DNA of 64,000 nt from Caballeronia hypogeia. GTDB lineage: Bacteria; Pseudomonadota; Gammaproteobacteria; Burkholderiales; Burkholderiaceae. Each line of letters starts with the position of its first letter. The stretch's first letter is position 1. The position numbers and the translations under genes are program-made. A model generated the notes under the pieces. That model searched no databases and was not told the origin of the DNA. It was given only the letters and a program-made list of their open reading frames with translations. The stretch spans positions 115,855 to 179,854 of the forward strand of contig NZ_FCOA02000015.1 of the NCBI RefSeq assembly GCF_001544875.2. The letters run 5' to 3'. Below are positions 45,012-53,191 of this stretch, piece by piece.

Positions 45012-48000
45012 ATGAAAAAGCTCGCAGGAACGCTCATCAGGACCCCAAAGTGGCTCACCCTCGCGGGAGTGCTCGCGCTGCTGGTCGTCGTGTGGTTCGA
45101 AGGGCCGTTGCTCGCGTTCAATGGACACGCGCCGCTCGAATCGCCGCGCGGCCGCTGGATCGCGATGGCCGCGCTCGTCGCCGCGTGGGCGCTGGCGGTG
45201 GGCGCGCGCCTTGCCGTCGCGCGGCTCGTCAATCTGCGCTTCATGAGCGGCGTGGCGGAGCAGGGGCAGGAGGCGGCGGCCGGCACTGCGGAGCTCGCGG
45301 TGCTGCGCGAGCGCTTCGAGCAGGCGCTCGCGATCCTGCGGCAGGCGCGCATGAAAGGCGTCAACGGGCGCCAGTGGGTGTATCAATTGCCGTGGTACAT
45401 GTTCATCGGCGCGCCGGGCACCGGCAAGAGCACGGCGCTCGCGCATTCGGGCCTGCGCTTCCCGCTGCGCGAGAAGCTCGGCGACGAGGCGATCGGCGGC
45501 GTCGGCGGCACGCGTCACTGCGACTGGTGGTTCACCGACGACGCCGTGCTCGTCGATACGGCGGGCCGCTACACGACGCAGGACAGCGACGCCCGGGCCG
45601 ACCAATCCGCGTGGACAGGCTTTCTGCAACTGCTGCGCAAGTACCGGCCGCGCCGGCCGCTGAACGGTCTCATCGTCGCGGTCTCGGCGGAGGATCTCGT
45701 GCGCCAGGACGATGCCGCGCGCGAGGCGCATATCCGCATCATCCGCAGCCGGCTTGCGGAGCTGAGCGAGCGGCTCGGCGTGCGCTTTCCGGTGTATGTC
45801 GTCGTGACGAAGTGCGATCTGCTGGCGGGCTTCACCGAGTTCTTCGACGACCTCGGCGAAGCGGAGCGCAATCAGGTCTGGGGTATCACCTTCCCGCTCG
45901 ACGAGTCGCCGGGCGCGGGCGCGGATGCGGCGCTCGCTGCATTCCCCACCGAATTCGATGCGCTCGGCGCGCGGCTGCAGGCGCGCGTCCTGCATCGCAT
46001 GCAGCGTGAAACCGACGTGCAGCGGCGCGCGCGCGTGTACGGCTTCGCGCAGCAGTTCGCGGGGCTGCAGCCCGCGCTCGGGCGCTTTCTCGACGGCGCG
46101 TTTCGCGGCACGCGCTTCGAGGCGTCGCCGCTGTTGCGCGGTGTGTACTTCACGAGCGGCACGCAGCACGGCCGGCCGATCGACCGCGCGATCAGCGCCA
46201 TCGCGCAATCGCTCGGCCTGCGGCGCGAAGCCGGGTACAACCGCGACGCGTCGGGGCGTGCGTATTTCATCCATCGCCTGCTCAAGGACGTGGTGATCGC
46301 GGAATCCGGGCTGGTTGGCGCGAACGCGCGCTTCGAGCGGTGCAGCGCGTGGCTGCGGCGCGGCGCGCTCGCGCTGGTCGGCGTGACGCTTGCGCTCGCG
46401 CTCGCCGGCATGGCCGTGAGCTATCAGCGCAATCGCGCCTATGTCGCCGAGTTCGAGAAGCAGACGGGGCACGTCGCGCAACTGGCGCGCGAAGCGAACG
46501 CGGCCGCGGACCCGCTCGCGGTGCTGCCCTTGCTCGACGCGGCGCGCGCGCTGCCCGGCGGCTACGCGGATGCCGGCAAGCCGGTGCCGTGGCTCACGCG
46601 GCTCTGGCTCTATCAGGGCGACAAGCTCGGGCAGGAGGCGCGCGTGACGTATCGGCGTCTGCTCGATCAGACCTTGTTGCCGCTCGCGGTCGGCAGGCTC
46701 ACGCAGGAATTGCGCGACGGCAATGCGTCGATGCCGGATGCGTCACGCTACGAAGCCTTGCGCGCCTATCTGATGCTCGGCGACGCGCATCATTTCGACC
46801 CCGCCGCGCTGCGCGCGCATCTGGTTCCAGCGCTGGCGGGCGATGCAGGCGCGTCGCAAAAAAGCGCGCTCGATGCCCACCTCGCCGCGCTGTTCGACAA
46901 GACGCGCTTCGATCCGTCGCTGCCGCTCGACGACGCGCTCATCAAGGCGGCGCGCGCGCGTCTGGCCGAATTGCCGTTGTCGCAGCGCATCGGCAACCGG
47001 GTGGACGGCGAACTGGCGCAGGCGAATCTGCCCGCATTCAGCGTGAGCGCCGCGGCCGGGCCGAACGCGCCGCTGCTGCTCAGGCGCGCGAGCGGCGCGC
47101 CGCTCACGGCCGGTGTGGCGGGCGCGTACACGAGCGCCGGCTACGCGCGTTATCTGCGGCTGCGCGATACGGCGCTCGCCGATGTCGCGAGAGACGCGTG
47201 GGTGCTCGGCCACGACGATGCCGCGCTCACGCCCGATGGCGTCGCTGCGTTGCGCGCCGCGCTCGACGCGCGCTATTTCGACGCTTATATCCACGCATGG
47301 GACGCCCTGCTCGACGATGTGACCGCAGTGCCCGTCGCCGCGCTTGCAGATGGCGCGCGTGTCGCGAACGAGCTTTCCGCGCCCGAATCGCCGCTCAGGA
47401 AGTTCATCGTCGCGGCGGCGCGCGAGACGACGCTCGCGGCGAATCCGTCGTCGTCGAAGCAGGGCGCGGCCACGCCCGTCGATGAACATTTCCAGCCGCT
47501 GCACGACCTCGCGGGCAAGCCGGGCGACGCCACGGCGCTGGATCGCGCGCTCGCGCCGCTCAAGGACGCCGCCGTCTATCTCGACGCCGCCGACGCCGCG
47601 CGCAGAACCGGCCAGCCCGCGCCCGCCGGCGATGCGCTCGGCAAGCTGAGGCTCGCGAGCCAGACGGCTCCGGCGCCGCTCACGCCCGTCGTGGCGTCGC
47701 TGGCCACGTCGGCCGCCGCGCTCGTGGAAGGCGGCGAGCGCGCGCGTCTCGATGCGCAGTGGAACGCGAGCGCCGGGCCGTTGTGCCGCCGCGCGCTCGA
47801 TGGCCGTTATCCGTTCGTGCGCGCTTCGACCCGCGACGTCGCCGCCGACGACTTCGGCAAGCTGTTCGCGCCGGGCGGTCTCATCGACGACTTCTTCCAG
47901 AAGAATCTCGCCGCACTGGTCGATACGAGCGGCCCGGTCTGGCAATGGCGCGCCGGCACGCCGCCGGCGGGCATGCCGCGCGACGCGCTCGCGCAATTCC

Positions 48001-48443
48001 AGCGCGCCGCGCAGATCCGCGACGCGTTCTTTCACGATGGCAGCCACGACATGTCCATCCGCTTCCGTGTGAAAGCGCTGTCTTTAGATCCGGCGCTGAC
48101 GCAGGTGAATCTCGACATTGACGGGCAGCAGCTCGCGCTGAAGCCGGACGGTCTTCAGTCGATGCTGCTGCAATGGCCGAGCGGCAAGAATACGGGCCGC
48201 GCGAGCGCGCAATTCGCCCCGCCTTCTGCAACGCAAACCGCGCCGCTCGATGCGAGCGGTCCGTGGGCGCTCCTGCATCTGCTCGATGCGGGAAAACTCG
48301 AAGCGACCGCGCAGCCCGACCGCTACCGTCTCACGCTCGATTCCGCGGGACGCCATGCCGTGTTCGAGCTGGATGCGACGAGCGTCGTCAATCCTTTCCG
48401 GCGCGCGCCGCTCGAACAGTTCCGTTGTCCGGAGCATCTGTGA
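45012..48443 (+). CDS. tssM: T6SS membrane protein TssM (IcmF)
   Basis: 1143 residues. Two N-terminal membrane helices (WLTLAGVLALLVVVWFEGPL; WIAMAALVAAWALAVGARLA), a cytoplasmic GTPase-like domain with Walker A FIGAPGTGKSTALAHSG (about 131-147) and VDTAGRYTTQ, a third membrane helix near residue 455 (GALALVGVTLALALAGMAVS), and a large periplasmic domain ending FRRAPLEQFRCPEHL. Core of the membrane complex. The stop overlaps the tagF start (TGATG). Confidence 0.95.
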   Translation: MKKLAGTLIRTPKWLTLAGVLALLVVVWFEGPLLAFNGHAPLESPRGRWIAMAALVAAWALAVGARLAVARLVNLRFMSGVAEQGQEAAAGTAELAVLRERFEQALAILRQARMKGVNGRQWVYQLPWYMFIGAPGTGKSTALAHSGLRFPLREKLGDEAIGGVGGTRHCDWWFTDDAVLVDTAGRYTTQDSDARADQSAWTGFLQLLRKYRPRRPLNGLIVAVSAEDLVRQDDAAREAHIRIIRSRLAELSERLGVRFPVYVVVTKCDLLAGFTEFFDDLGEAERNQVWGITFPLDESPGAGADAALAAFPTEFDALGARLQARVLHRMQRETDVQRRARVYGFAQQFAGLQPALGRFLDGAFRGTRFEASPLLRGVYFTSGTQHGRPIDRAISAIAQSLGLRREAGYNRDASGRAYFIHRLLKDVVIAESGLVGANARFERCSAWLRRGALALVGVTLALALAGMAVSYQRNRAYVAEFEKQTGHVAQLAREANAAADPLAVLPLLDAARALPGGYADAGKPVPWLTRLWLYQGDKLGQEARVTYRRLLDQTLLPLAVGRLTQELRDGNASMPDASRYEALRAYLMLGDAHHFDPAALRAHLVPALAGDAGASQKSALDAHLAALFDKTRFDPSLPLDDALIKAARARLAELPLSQRIGNRVDGELAQANLPAFSVSAAAGPNAPLLLRRASGAPLTAGVAGAYTSAGYARYLRLRDTALADVARDAWVLGHDDAALTPDGVAALRAALDARYFDAYIHAWDALLDDVTAVPVAALADGARVANELSAPESPLRKFIVAAARETTLAANPSSSKQGAATPVDEHFQPLHDLAGKPGDATALDRALAPLKDAAVYLDAADAARRTGQPAPAGDALGKLRLASQTAPAPLTPVVASLATSAAALVEGGERARLDAQWNASAGPLCRRALDGRYPFVRASTRDVAADDFGKLFAPGGLIDDFFQKNLAALVDTSGPVWQWRAGTPPAGMPRDALAQFQRAAQIRDAFFHDGSHDMSIRFRVKALSLDPALTQVNLDIDGQQLALKPDGLQSMLLQWPSGKNTGRASAQFAPPSATQTAPLDASGPWALLHLLDAGKLEATAQPDRYRLTLDSAGRHAVFELDATSVVNPFRRAPLEQFRCPEHL

Positions 48444-49027
48444 TGACGTCGCCGGGCGTCGCCGGTTGCTTCGGCAAGGTGCGCGGCAACGGCGACTTCG
48501 TGACGCGGCGCCTTCCGGCGTGCTTCGTCGAGCCCTGGGACGCGATGTTGCAGGCGGGCCTGCTCGCGGGCCGCGCGGCGCGCGGTCGTGCATGGCTCGA
48601 TGCCTACCTGACCGCGCCGCTGTGGTGCTTCGCGCTCGGCGGCGGCGTGCTGGGGGAGAGCGGGTGGGCGGGCGTGCTGATGCCGAGCGTCGACAGCGCG
48701 GGCCGTCACTTTCCGCTCACGATCGCCGCGCCCGTCGAGCCGTTCGCATGGCCGTTATGGCGTCCGCATGCCGACGCGTGGTTCGCGCGTTGCAGCGCGC
48801 TCGCGCTAGCGACGCTCGAAAAGGGCGCGTGTCTCTCGGATTTCGATGCCGGATTGCTGGCGCTTTCGCATGTGGACGATGCAGGCGGCGTTTCGATGCC
48901 TGAGCACGCCGGTGCGCCGGGAATGAGCGCCTGGTGGCACGCGGCGTCGGCGCGCGTGAGCGTCGGCTTGCCCGATGCCGCGTTCGTCGCGAAGCTATTC
49001 GACCGTGCCGATAACGGCGCGGACTAA
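48443..49027 (+). CDS. tagF: T6SS regulatory protein TagF (ImpM)
   Basis: 194 residues. GCFGKVRGNGDFVTRRLPAC at the N-terminus and GGGVLGESGWAGVLMPSVDS, AGRHFPLTI are family landmarks. TagF represses assembly post-translationally and, in systems with PpkA-PppA-Fha, acts with or against Fha. Last gene of the rightward T6SS run, coupled to tssM and overlapping the end of convergent pppA by four bases. Confidence 0.92.
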   Translation: MTSPGVAGCFGKVRGNGDFVTRRLPACFVEPWDAMLQAGLLAGRAARGRAWLDAYLTAPLWCFALGGGVLGESGWAGVLMPSVDSAGRHFPLTIAAPVEPFAWPLWRPHADAWFARCSALALATLEKGACLSDFDAGLLALSHVDDAGGVSMPEHAGAPGMSAWWHAASARVSVGLPDAAFVAKLFDRADNGAD

Positions 49028-49833
49028 GCGCCGTCGAAACACGCAATGACCGCCGTGATGTTGTCCTTGCCGCCCGCATCGAGCGCGAGCGCCACCAGAC
49101 GCCTGCACGCATCGCCGATGTCGTGCGGCGTCATCGCCGCGAGCGCCGCTTCGATCTCGCGATGCGCAACCTCGCCATGCAAGCCGTCGCTGCACAACAG
49201 ATAGCGGTCGCCGGGCAGCCAGGCATGCGCTTCCACGACTGGCGCAATCGACGGCAGCGGCCCCAGCGCCTGCAGCAGCACGTTGCGCGGCGGCAGGTGC
49301 TCGATGGCGCCGTGCTCCAGCGCCTGCTGATAAAGCGTCTGGTCCCGCGTCAGTTGTGTCAGCGCGCCGTCGCGGTAGCGGTAGAGCCGGCTGTCGCCCA
49401 CATGAAACGAGATCAGCCGCGCCGGGCCGGCGGGCTGCCAGATGCCCGTCAACGTGGTGCCCATCGCGCGCTGCGCGAGGCGCTCGCGCAGATTCATTGC
49501 GTGGAGGGTCGCGTTGGCGTGGTCGAGCGCGTCGGCGGCGGCGCGCATTGCGCACGCCGAGGCATCGTGGACGGTGGCGTCGGGATCGTCGGCGAGCGTC
49601 GTGCCGGCGTGAGCGCACGGCATCGCCTCAGTGGCGAGCCGCGCGGCGATGCACTCGAGCGCGGTTGCGCTGGCGCGCGCGCCGAATGCGTGGCCGCCCA
49701 TGCCGTCCGCGACCGCGACGAGGTTCGACACGGAATCGATCAGAAAGCGGTCCTGATTCTCGGAGCGCGTGCGTCCTGCGTCGGTCAGGCCGAACGCCGA
49801 GCAGGCAGCAAGGCGGGTCGTGTCGGATTCCAT
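49024..49833 (-). CDS. pppA: PP2C-type Ser/Thr protein phosphatase PppA
   Basis: 269 residues. PPM/PP2C motifs: DAGRTRSENQDRFLID (metal-binding Asp and Arg region), VAVADGMGGHAFG, ISFHVGDSRLYRYRDG, YLLCSDGLHG and AGGKDNITAVIACFDG. Removes the phosphate that PpkA places on Fha, switching the T6SS off. Last gene of the leftward operon fecR-like, heme sensor, ppkA, pppA, 27 nt after ppkA. Confidence 0.93.
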   Translation of the reverse strand: MESDTTRLAACSAFGLTDAGRTRSENQDRFLIDSVSNLVAVADGMGGHAFGARASATALECIAARLATEAMPCAHAGTTLADDPDATVHDASACAMRAAADALDHANATLHAMNLRERLAQRAMGTTLTGIWQPAGPARLISFHVGDSRLYRYRDGALTQLTRDQTLYQQALEHGAIEHLPPRNVLLQALGPLPSIAPVVEAHAWLPGDRYLLCSDGLHGEVAHREIEAALAAMTPHDIGDACRRLVALALDAGGKDNITAVIACFDGA

Positions 49834-49860
49834 CGGTTGTGCTCCGTCGGGTGCGTGTCG

Positions 49861-51270
49861 CTAGAGCCCGACGTCGCGCTCGAAACGCGCGCGGTCGGAT
49901 TCGTTGGAAATCGCCGCCGCGAGCCGCTCGTGCAGCGCGCGCAGGCTGGCCGCGCGCGGCGCCTCGCGTTTCGCGACGATGGCCGCGATCGGGCCGAGAT
50001 AAACGGCGAGCCGGAGCGCGGCGGCCCGCACCTCGTCCTCGCCGAGCGATGAAGCCGGGGACGATCCCCGCGACGTGCCCGCTCGGGACATGCCCGCTCG
50101 GGACCCGTCCGCGAACGCGGCGATGAACTGCGCGCGGCCTTTGTCGGAAGGAACATGCGGCGCGAGCAGCGCGACGAGCGCGGACAGGTCCGGCGCATCG
50201 GGAATGCGCGCCGCCGCCCGGCGCACGAGCAGACGCGCCACCGGCCCGATCTGCGCGGCGAGTTGAGTCTCGACCGGCGCGAGCATGGCGGCCGGCCACA
50301 TTGTCAGCGAGGGCAGGGAGTCGCCGCGCCACGAGCCCGTTCCGGAGGCGAGCGTCACCGCCTGCGCTTCCAGAATCGTGCGGTCGTCTTCCGCCGTGGT
50401 CGTCGTGGTGAGGGGCGTGCCGTCCGTCGCGTCGTCGAGTGCGCGCCGCAGCCCGTTCGCCGTCTGGAACCGCGCCTCGGGGCTGCGGGACAGCGCGCGC
50501 ATCAGCACGTCGTCGAGCGCGGGCGGCAGCGCCGGGTTGCACGCGGATGGCCTGCGCGGTGTATCGTGCATCACTTGCCGCATGACCTCCGCCTGCGATG
50601 CGCCCGCGAACGGACGGCACCCGGTGAGCATCTGATACAGCACGATCGCTGCGGAAAAAAGATCGGAACGGCCGTCGACGGGCTCGCCGGTGAACTGCTC
50701 CGGCGACATGTAGCTCGGCGTGCCGATCATCGCGCCCGCCAGCGTCAGCGTGGACGATTCGACATGCGCGACGCCGAAGTCCGCCACCTTCAGCCGCGCT
50801 TGCGCATTCACGAGCAGATTCGCGGGCTTGATGTCGCGATGCACGACGCCATGCGCGTGCGCGTAGCCGAGCGCGGCGAGCAGTTGCGCGAACCAGTCGA
50901 GCGCGGTGGCGACTTCGAGCGGACGGCCCGAGTCGAGCCGTTGCTTCAGTCCCTGGCCGCTCACGAGCTCCATCGCGATATAGGCCGTGTCCGCCGTCTC
51001 GCCATAGTCATACACGCCGACGATATTCGAATGGACGAGCCGCCCGGCCGCCTGCGCCTCGTTGCGCAGACGCGCCTTCAGGCTTTCCCGCTCGCCGCTT
51101 TCGAACAGCTCCTGGCGGACGGTCTTCAGCGCGACATGGCGCTCGATATGCGGATCGAACGCGCGATAGACGATGCCCATCGCGCCCGCGCCCAGCATCG
51201 ACTCGATGCGGTACTTGCCGAGCTGCGTGATGGCCGGCGTGCGTGGCGGGTCGATGGCGGCGGCGTTCAC
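49861..51270 (-). CDS. ppkA: Serine/threonine protein kinase PpkA (soluble)
   Basis: 469 residues starting with GTG at 51270. Hanks-type kinase domain: glycine-rich loop LGAGAMGIVYRAFD (residues ~26-39), VALKTV lysine, catalytic loop VVHRDIKPANLLV, DFGVAH, SPEQFTGEPVDGRSDLFSAA. The C-terminal ~170 residues are helical with no transmembrane segment, unlike PpkA of Pseudomonas which spans the membrane. A linker repeat (SRAGMSRAGTSRG) comes from the 15-bp tandem repeat at 50072-50101. Phosphorylates Fha and so triggers T6SS assembly. Adjacent membrane sensor (51272-52150) may supply the missing periplasmic input. Confidence 0.92.
   Translation of the reverse strand: MNAAAIDPPRTPAITQLGKYRIESMLGAGAMGIVYRAFDPHIERHVALKTVRQELFESGERESLKARLRNEAQAAGRLVHSNIVGVYDYGETADTAYIAMELVSGQGLKQRLDSGRPLEVATALDWFAQLLAALGYAHAHGVVHRDIKPANLLVNAQARLKVADFGVAHVESSTLTLAGAMIGTPSYMSPEQFTGEPVDGRSDLFSAAIVLYQMLTGCRPFAGASQAEVMRQVMHDTPRRPSACNPALPPALDDVLMRALSRSPEARFQTANGLRRALDDATDGTPLTTTTTAEDDRTILEAQAVTLASGTGSWRGDSLPSLTMWPAAMLAPVETQLAAQIGPVARLLVRRAAARIPDAPDLSALVALLAPHVPSDKGRAQFIAAFADGSRAGMSRAGTSRGSSPASSLGEDEVRAAALRLAVYLGPIAAIVAKREAPRAASLRALHERLAAAISNESDRARFERDVGL
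50072..50101. repeat. Two-copy 15-bp tandem repeat inside ppkA
   Basis: GACGTGCCCGCTCGG (50072-50086) followed by GACATGCCCGCTCGG (50087-50101), one mismatch, then a partial third GAC. Encodes the SRAG(M/T) repeat in the linker of PpkA; likely replication slippage. Confidence 0.85.
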
Positions 51271-51271
51271 C

Positions 51272-52150
51272 TCATGCCTCGATCATCTTGAAGGCTTCGA
51301 CGAGGCTCGTCTTCATCCGGGCGAACGAGGCGGCGAGCGAAGCGATCTCGTCGCGGCCGCGCTCGGTGAAGTCCGCGCCGTCGAGCTGACCGAGACTTGC
51401 CTTGTCGGCGGCGTCCGAAAGCGCACGGATGCGCCGGGTGACGAGCAGATGCACCGTGACGTTCAGCGCAACCAGCAGCAGCACGAATACGCCGAGCAGC
51501 GACGCGAGGAAGGTGCGCAGCACGGCGTCGCTGCGCGCGACCGGCAGCGCCATAGGGACCGAGACGAAATCCGCGCCGATGACATCGTGCATCGCCCAGT
51601 TGAAACCATTGTCGGGGCCGTACTTGTCGATGAGCGTCTTCGGCGCGCGCGACGGCACGCTGTGGCACTCCATGCAGGCGGCGTCGGTGATGCGGTTCGG
51701 GCGCGCGATATAGAGGCTCTGCCCCGACGGCGTATCGCGCAGGCCGACCATTTCCTTGAGCTCGGGCTTGTCGTGCAGATGCCGGATCACGTCCGCTTCC
51801 CAGTCCGATGGACGGTCGCGGGGATTAGTCGGATTCAACATTGTCGAGCGATACGAGTAGCCCGCGAGGTGCTTTTCCAGGCTCATCAGCGTTTCGACCG
51901 CCGAGAACGCCGGCACGGATTGCGGCACGAAGCTGTATTTGAGCTGTGTCTGCAACAGCGGCGTGACCTGCGTCGCGGTGTAGTTCTGCGCCGCGCTCGC
52001 GGCCTCCATGAGCACGCGCGCATTCTGCACCGTCTCTTCGATGGCGGCGCGGCGCAACAGTTCGCGCGCGGCGAACCCGGCCGACACGAAGCCGACCACG
52101 AAAACCGCGAGAAATACCAGATTGAACTTGACGGCAAGCGACAGTCTCAT
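51272..52150 (-). CDS. Membrane sensor with c-type heme motif and HAMP domain (DUF3365-like)
   Basis: 292 residues. Transmembrane helix 1 at about 8-26 (KFNLVFLAVFVVGFVSAGFA), a periplasmic domain of the DUF3365/Tll0287 type with Cys159-x2-Cys162-His163 (ACMECHSVPSRAP), a c-type heme attachment motif, transmembrane helix 2 about 213-236 (TFLASLLGVFVLLLVALNVT), then a HAMP domain (RRIRALSDAADKASLGQLDG, 239-288) and nothing after it. Such modules sense redox state or NO/CO-like ligands. It lacks a kinase or methyl-accepting output, but its stop is 1 nt before the ppkA start. It may therefore signal to PpkA through HAMP contacts. Upstream it overlaps the fecR-like gene by four bases. Confidence 0.85.
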   Translation of the reverse strand: MRLSLAVKFNLVFLAVFVVGFVSAGFAARELLRRAAIEETVQNARVLMEAASAAQNYTATQVTPLLQTQLKYSFVPQSVPAFSAVETLMSLEKHLAGYSYRSTMLNPTNPRDRPSDWEADVIRHLHDKPELKEMVGLRDTPSGQSLYIARPNRITDAACMECHSVPSRAPKTLIDKYGPDNGFNWAMHDVIGADFVSVPMALPVARSDAVLRTFLASLLGVFVLLLVALNVTVHLLVTRRIRALSDAADKASLGQLDGADFTERGRDEIASLAASFARMKTSLVEAFKMIEA

Positions 52151-53034
52151 GACTCCACCTCGGTTGATTGCGCGTGCACGGGCAGTGCCGGACGCCGGCG
52201 CGGCATGGCGGGAGGCGGGCACAGCACGCGCCGCCATTCGGGAAGCTTGCGCAGGTTTTGCCGTATCTGCGAGCGGAACGGTTCGCCTTGCGCCAGCGGC
52301 CGGAAGCGCGCGACGAATCCTCCGCGAATGGCGAGCGGCGCGGTCAGCCAGTCGGCGAGATCGGCGAAGCTTGCCGGACGGCCCTGCGACGCAACGATGA
52401 GCCTGGCCTTCGCGGGCGTGGAGTGCGCAACGAGCGGATCGCGAAACGGCAGCGGCATTCCGGCGATGAACGCGGGCGCCGGACGCGTGCTCACGTCGAG
52501 CGGTTTGCCTGCTTCGCGCGCGGCGTAATGGTCGCCGTCGAGCGGCTGACGGACGTCGGCATGATCGGGCAGGGCGAGCGTCATTGCGCCCGTCTCGATG
52601 AAGAGCGAGGTTGAGTCGCGGCTCGCGTGCAGCACGGCCGCGCCATCGCGCATTGCGGCGTCGAGTCTGGCGGTATCGATCGATAAGGATTGCGTTGCAT
52701 CGGCCCGCGTGCGCGCGATCTTGATCCAGCCCGAGAGCAGCGCGAGCGAGTCGCCGCCCGACGCGGCATCGATCGCGATGCGTGTGTCCGCGCCGAGCGC
52801 CACGGTCGTGCCGTCTGCTTCGAGCTGCGCGCTGCCCTGCGCCGCGGTGGCGAGCAGATCGCCTTGCTCCAGCGCGACGGGCGCATCGACGTCGAACACC
52901 GTCGTCGCACGAATCAGCGTGACGGTGCCTTCGGGCACGAGGATGAACTGGCCCGCACGCGCGCTCTGAAGCGCGCACAGACACGCAATGGCGAAGCCGA
53001 TGCGCAGAGCTTGAAGCGTGGTTCTGGCGTTCAT
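52147..53034 (-). CDS. Exported FecR-domain-like protein
   Basis: 295 residues with a cleavable signal peptide (LRIGFAIACLCALQSARA-GQ). The body shows the FecR-type beta pattern: TTVFDVDAPVALEQGDLLAT, GSAQLEADGTTVALGADTRI, SLALLSGWIKIAR. The C-terminal part is Pro/Arg-rich (AMPRRRPALPVHAQ). FecR-domain proteins sit in the periplasm and often pass surface signals. Here it is the first gene of the heme sensor-ppkA-pppA operon and overlaps the sensor by four bases (ATGA), so it is a candidate periplasmic partner of the T6SS switch. Ligand unknown. Confidence 0.8.
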   Translation of the reverse strand: MNARTTLQALRIGFAIACLCALQSARAGQFILVPEGTVTLIRATTVFDVDAPVALEQGDLLATAAQGSAQLEADGTTVALGADTRIAIDAASGGDSLALLSGWIKIARTRADATQSLSIDTARLDAAMRDGAAVLHASRDSTSLFIETGAMTLALPDHADVRQPLDGDHYAAREAGKPLDVSTRPAPAFIAGMPLPFRDPLVAHSTPAKARLIVASQGRPASFADLADWLTAPLAIRGGFVARFRPLAQGEPFRSQIRQNLRKLPEWRRVLCPPPAMPRRRPALPVHAQSTEVES

Positions 53035-53138
53035 CGCGGTCGATGCCTCGGAACGTGAAGGGATTGCAACGAAAACAGCCGAGCGCCGGCTTCTATTCCA
53101 AAGAAATCTTTCGCCAGGCCAATGGAAGCAAACGCGCG

Positions 53139-53167
53139 AAAAAAACGCCTTCGCGAATGCGAAGGCG
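53139..53167 (-). terminator. Rho-independent terminator of the 511-aa gene
   Basis: On the minus strand: CGCCTTCGC stem (9 bp, arms 53146-53154 and 53159-53167), 4-nt loop, then seven T (53139-53145). It lies 25 nt after the stop at 53192, separating this gene from the fecR-ppkA operon. Confidence 0.9.
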
Positions 53168-53191
53168 CCCGATACGTCGCGGCCGAAACCG

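Noticed and set aside
42263..45364. 1033-codon antisense frame opposite tssK-tssL
   Set aside because: Arg/Ala-rich shadow of well-conserved T6SS genes on the other strand.
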